From: DATCLS01 sp036563805
GTDB taxonomy: Bacteria > Actinomycetota > Acidimicrobiia > Acidimicrobiales > VFJN01
Direction: 5' to 3'
Length of the DNA: 37,067 bases
NCBI GenBank assembly: GCA_036563805.1
Contig: DATCLS010000001.1
Span: 1 to 37,067, forward strand
A program made the position numbers and the translations under genes. Position 1 is the stretch's first letter; the number at the start of each line of letters is the position of its first letter. The notes under the pieces were generated by a model. It searched no databases, had not been told where the DNA came from, and saw only the letters and a program-made list of their open reading frames with translations. This document shows positions 35,733 through 37,067 of the stretch, in pieces.

Positions 35733-37067
35733 TTGCGACGACTACCCATCCGCACGAAGCTGGCCGTCGCGCTGGCGGTGCCGTTGCTGGCCCTGGTGGC
35801 CGTCACCGTGCTCGAGGTCGTCAAGACCTCGTCCGACGTCGCCGACGTCCGTGAGCAGACCGAGCTGGCGCAGGCGGCCATCGGGCCCTCCGGCATCATC
35901 ACCGCCCTCCAGAACGAGCGCACGTGGCTGGCCGTCGAGCTGATCGGCCAACAGGACGGGTTCGAGGTCCCGGTCCGGGGCTACGACGAGACGCGGGCGC
36001 AGACCGACGCCGCGATCGCGTCGTTCCGCGACGACCTCGAGTCGGGGAGCCGGGCGGTTCGCGAGGTCTTCCAGGAGCCGCTCGCCAACCTCGACGGCCT
36101 GGCCGAGGTCCGGGCGGACATCGACGCCAGCACGGCGCCCCGCACCCCCGACAACATCGAGTTCGCGGGCGAGATCTTCGACCGCTACACCGACCTGATA
36201 CGGCCGTTCTTCAGCGCCACCACCCGGATCTCGCTGGCGGTCGACGACCCCACGCTGCGCCAGGGCACCGAGCTGGCCGACGCCGTGGCCCGGGAGATCG
36301 AGGCGCTGTCGGTGCTGCTCCGGTCCGTGATCGTCGACTCCACGCTGTCCGAGGGCGGCATCGACCAGTCGACCGAGATCGCCCACATCGCCGCGCTCCA
36401 CTCCGACTTCCAGAGCTACGCCGACGTCCTGCGCAACGGCACCGGGCCCTACGCCCGGCTCATCCGCGAGCACTACCCCGAGGACCTGGTCACCAGCGTC
36501 AACGAGCAGATCGAGATGGCGCTGTCGACCGGCCGCGTCGACCTCGGCACCGTCCTCGACGCCGTGAACGTGCCCCGCGACGAGGCCTTCACCGGCTACC
36601 AGGACAACCTCCACGCGCTGATCGTCGAGCGGGCCGCCGAGCTGGAGTCTGCCGCCGAGAACCGCCGGGTCTGGTTCGGCGCCCTCGCCGTGCTCGCCCT
36701 CGGCGTGGCCGTCGTGCTCACCTGGCTCGTGTCGCGGTCGATCACCCGGCCGCTGCAGTCGCTCACCGAGCAGGCCAAGGAGATGGCGGAGCGGCGCCTG
36801 CCCGACGCCGTGCTCGACATCCTCGAAACGCCGCTCGGCGACGACGTCGAGGTGCCCGAGGTCGAGCCGATCACCGTGCGCACCCGCGACGAGGTCGCGG
36901 ACGTGGCCGAGGCCCTCAACACGGTCCAGGACTCGGCTTTGGATCTGGCGGTGGAGCAGGCGGTGCTGCGCCGCAACATCGCCGACTCCTTCGTCAACCT
37001 CGGGCGACGCAACCAGAACCTGCTGGGCCGGCAGCTCGACTTCATCACCGAGCTCGAGTCCAACGAG
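35733..37067 (+). CDS. Second NIT/HAMP sensor kinase (CvnA paralogue), truncated by the window end
   Basis: 445 codons are visible with no stop. The protein starts LRRLPIRTKLAVALAVPLLA (TM1), continues with a NIT-like helical sensor diverged from the first kinase, TM2 near residues 312-335 (VWFGALAVLALGVAVVLTWL), HAMP and the beginning of the DHp region. There the DNA becomes identical to the first kinase for its last 128 bp. TTG at 35733 is chosen because GGGGAG lies 6 nt upstream; GTG at 35712 is in frame but covers that site. It probably begins a second conservon or adds a second input to the first one. Confidence 0.9.
   Translation, partial: MRRLPIRTKLAVALAVPLLALVAVTVLEVVKTSSDVADVREQTELAQAAIGPSGIITALQNERTWLAVELIGQQDGFEVPVRGYDETRAQTDAAIASFRDDLESGSRAVREVFQEPLANLDGLAEVRADIDASTAPRTPDNIEFAGEIFDRYTDLIRPFFSATTRISLAVDDPTLRQGTELADAVAREIEALSVLLRSVIVDSTLSEGGIDQSTEIAHIAALHSDFQSYADVLRNGTGPYARLIREHYPEDLVTSVNEQIEMALSTGRVDLGTVLDAVNVPRDEAFTGYQDNLHALIVERAAELESAAENRRVWFGALAVLALGVAVVLTWLVSRSITRPLQSLTEQAKEMAERRLPDAVLDILETPLGDDVEVPEVEPITVRTRDEVADVAEALNTVQDSALDLAVEQAVLRRNIADSFVNLGRRNQNLLGRQLDFITELESNE
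36940..37067 (+). repeat. 128-bp perfect repeat, copy 2 (running to the window edge)
   Basis: Identical to 32283-32410; the match may continue beyond the window. Immediately upstream the two genes differ (TCGGCTT versus TCGGCAC), so the boundary of identity is sharp. Confidence 0.95.

Noticed and set aside
1..37067. tRNA, rRNA, insertion sequence or prophage genes
   Set aside because: No cloverleaf-like segment, rRNA core sequence, transposase motif or terminal inverted repeat was recognised by eye; a dedicated search was not possible.

Overview
The window is about 37 kb of very GC-rich, densely packed bacterial DNA with ATGA/GTGA stop-start overlaps. The gene content points to an actinobacterium, and the mix suggests a deep-branching one such as Acidimicrobiia (inference). 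The markers are a DUF3040 protein, an MtrA-MtrB-LpqB-like cluster, a mycothiol-dependent DinB/MDMPI-type protein and a conservon-type kinase/roadblock/DUF742/GTPase operon. I see no rRNA, tRNA, CRISPR, phage or insertion-sequence signature.

Layout. 1-2.7 kb (minus): lipoate-ligase-like protein, HNH nuclease, a small conserved protein coupled to a ROK sugar kinase. 2.7-7.4 kb (plus): MoxR ATPase, DUF58 protein and TgpA-like transglutaminase, a classic envelope trio. 7.4-12.3 kb: a gene-poor stretch, DUF3040 protein, DNA polymerase IV, NUDIX hydrolase, a small membrane protein and a D-aminoacylase-type amidohydrolase. 12.3-16.1 kb: a repeat-bearing intergenic region, a PPOX-fold protein, a GNAT remnant, an MDMPI-like protein, an autoregulated MerR/GyrI regulator with a VOC protein, and a 63-aa ORF. 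16.2-18.7 kb: a tightly coupled three-gene module of unknown function whose first protein looks like a WXG100/type VII-associated helical protein. 18.7-22.0 kb: LmbE-type deacetylase, threonine aldolase, inositol-phosphatase family protein, STAS-like protein. 22.1-25.0 kb: MtrA/MtrB-like two-component system with a GerMN lipoprotein. 25.1-28.4 kb: a phosphofructokinase with pyrophosphate-type active-site residues, glycerol kinase, ACT-domain protein. 28.6-37.07 kb: an 801-aa SMC-like coiled-coil protein that leads a conservon (sensor kinase, roadblock, DUF742, MglA/Ras-like GTPase), followed by a second, paralogous sensor kinase cut off by the window end.

Two regions deserve most attention. 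One is the conservon headed by a coiled-coil protein that keeps a C-terminal ABC/SMC-type Walker B segment but shows no P-loop. The other is the three-gene WXG-like module. Many genes also have a TAnnnT -10-like hexamer only 7-11 nt before the start codon and no Shine-Dalgarno, which suggests widespread leaderless transcription. The two sensor kinases share a 128-bp perfect repeat that runs to the window edge, indicating gene conversion, recent duplication, or an assembly break at a repeat.
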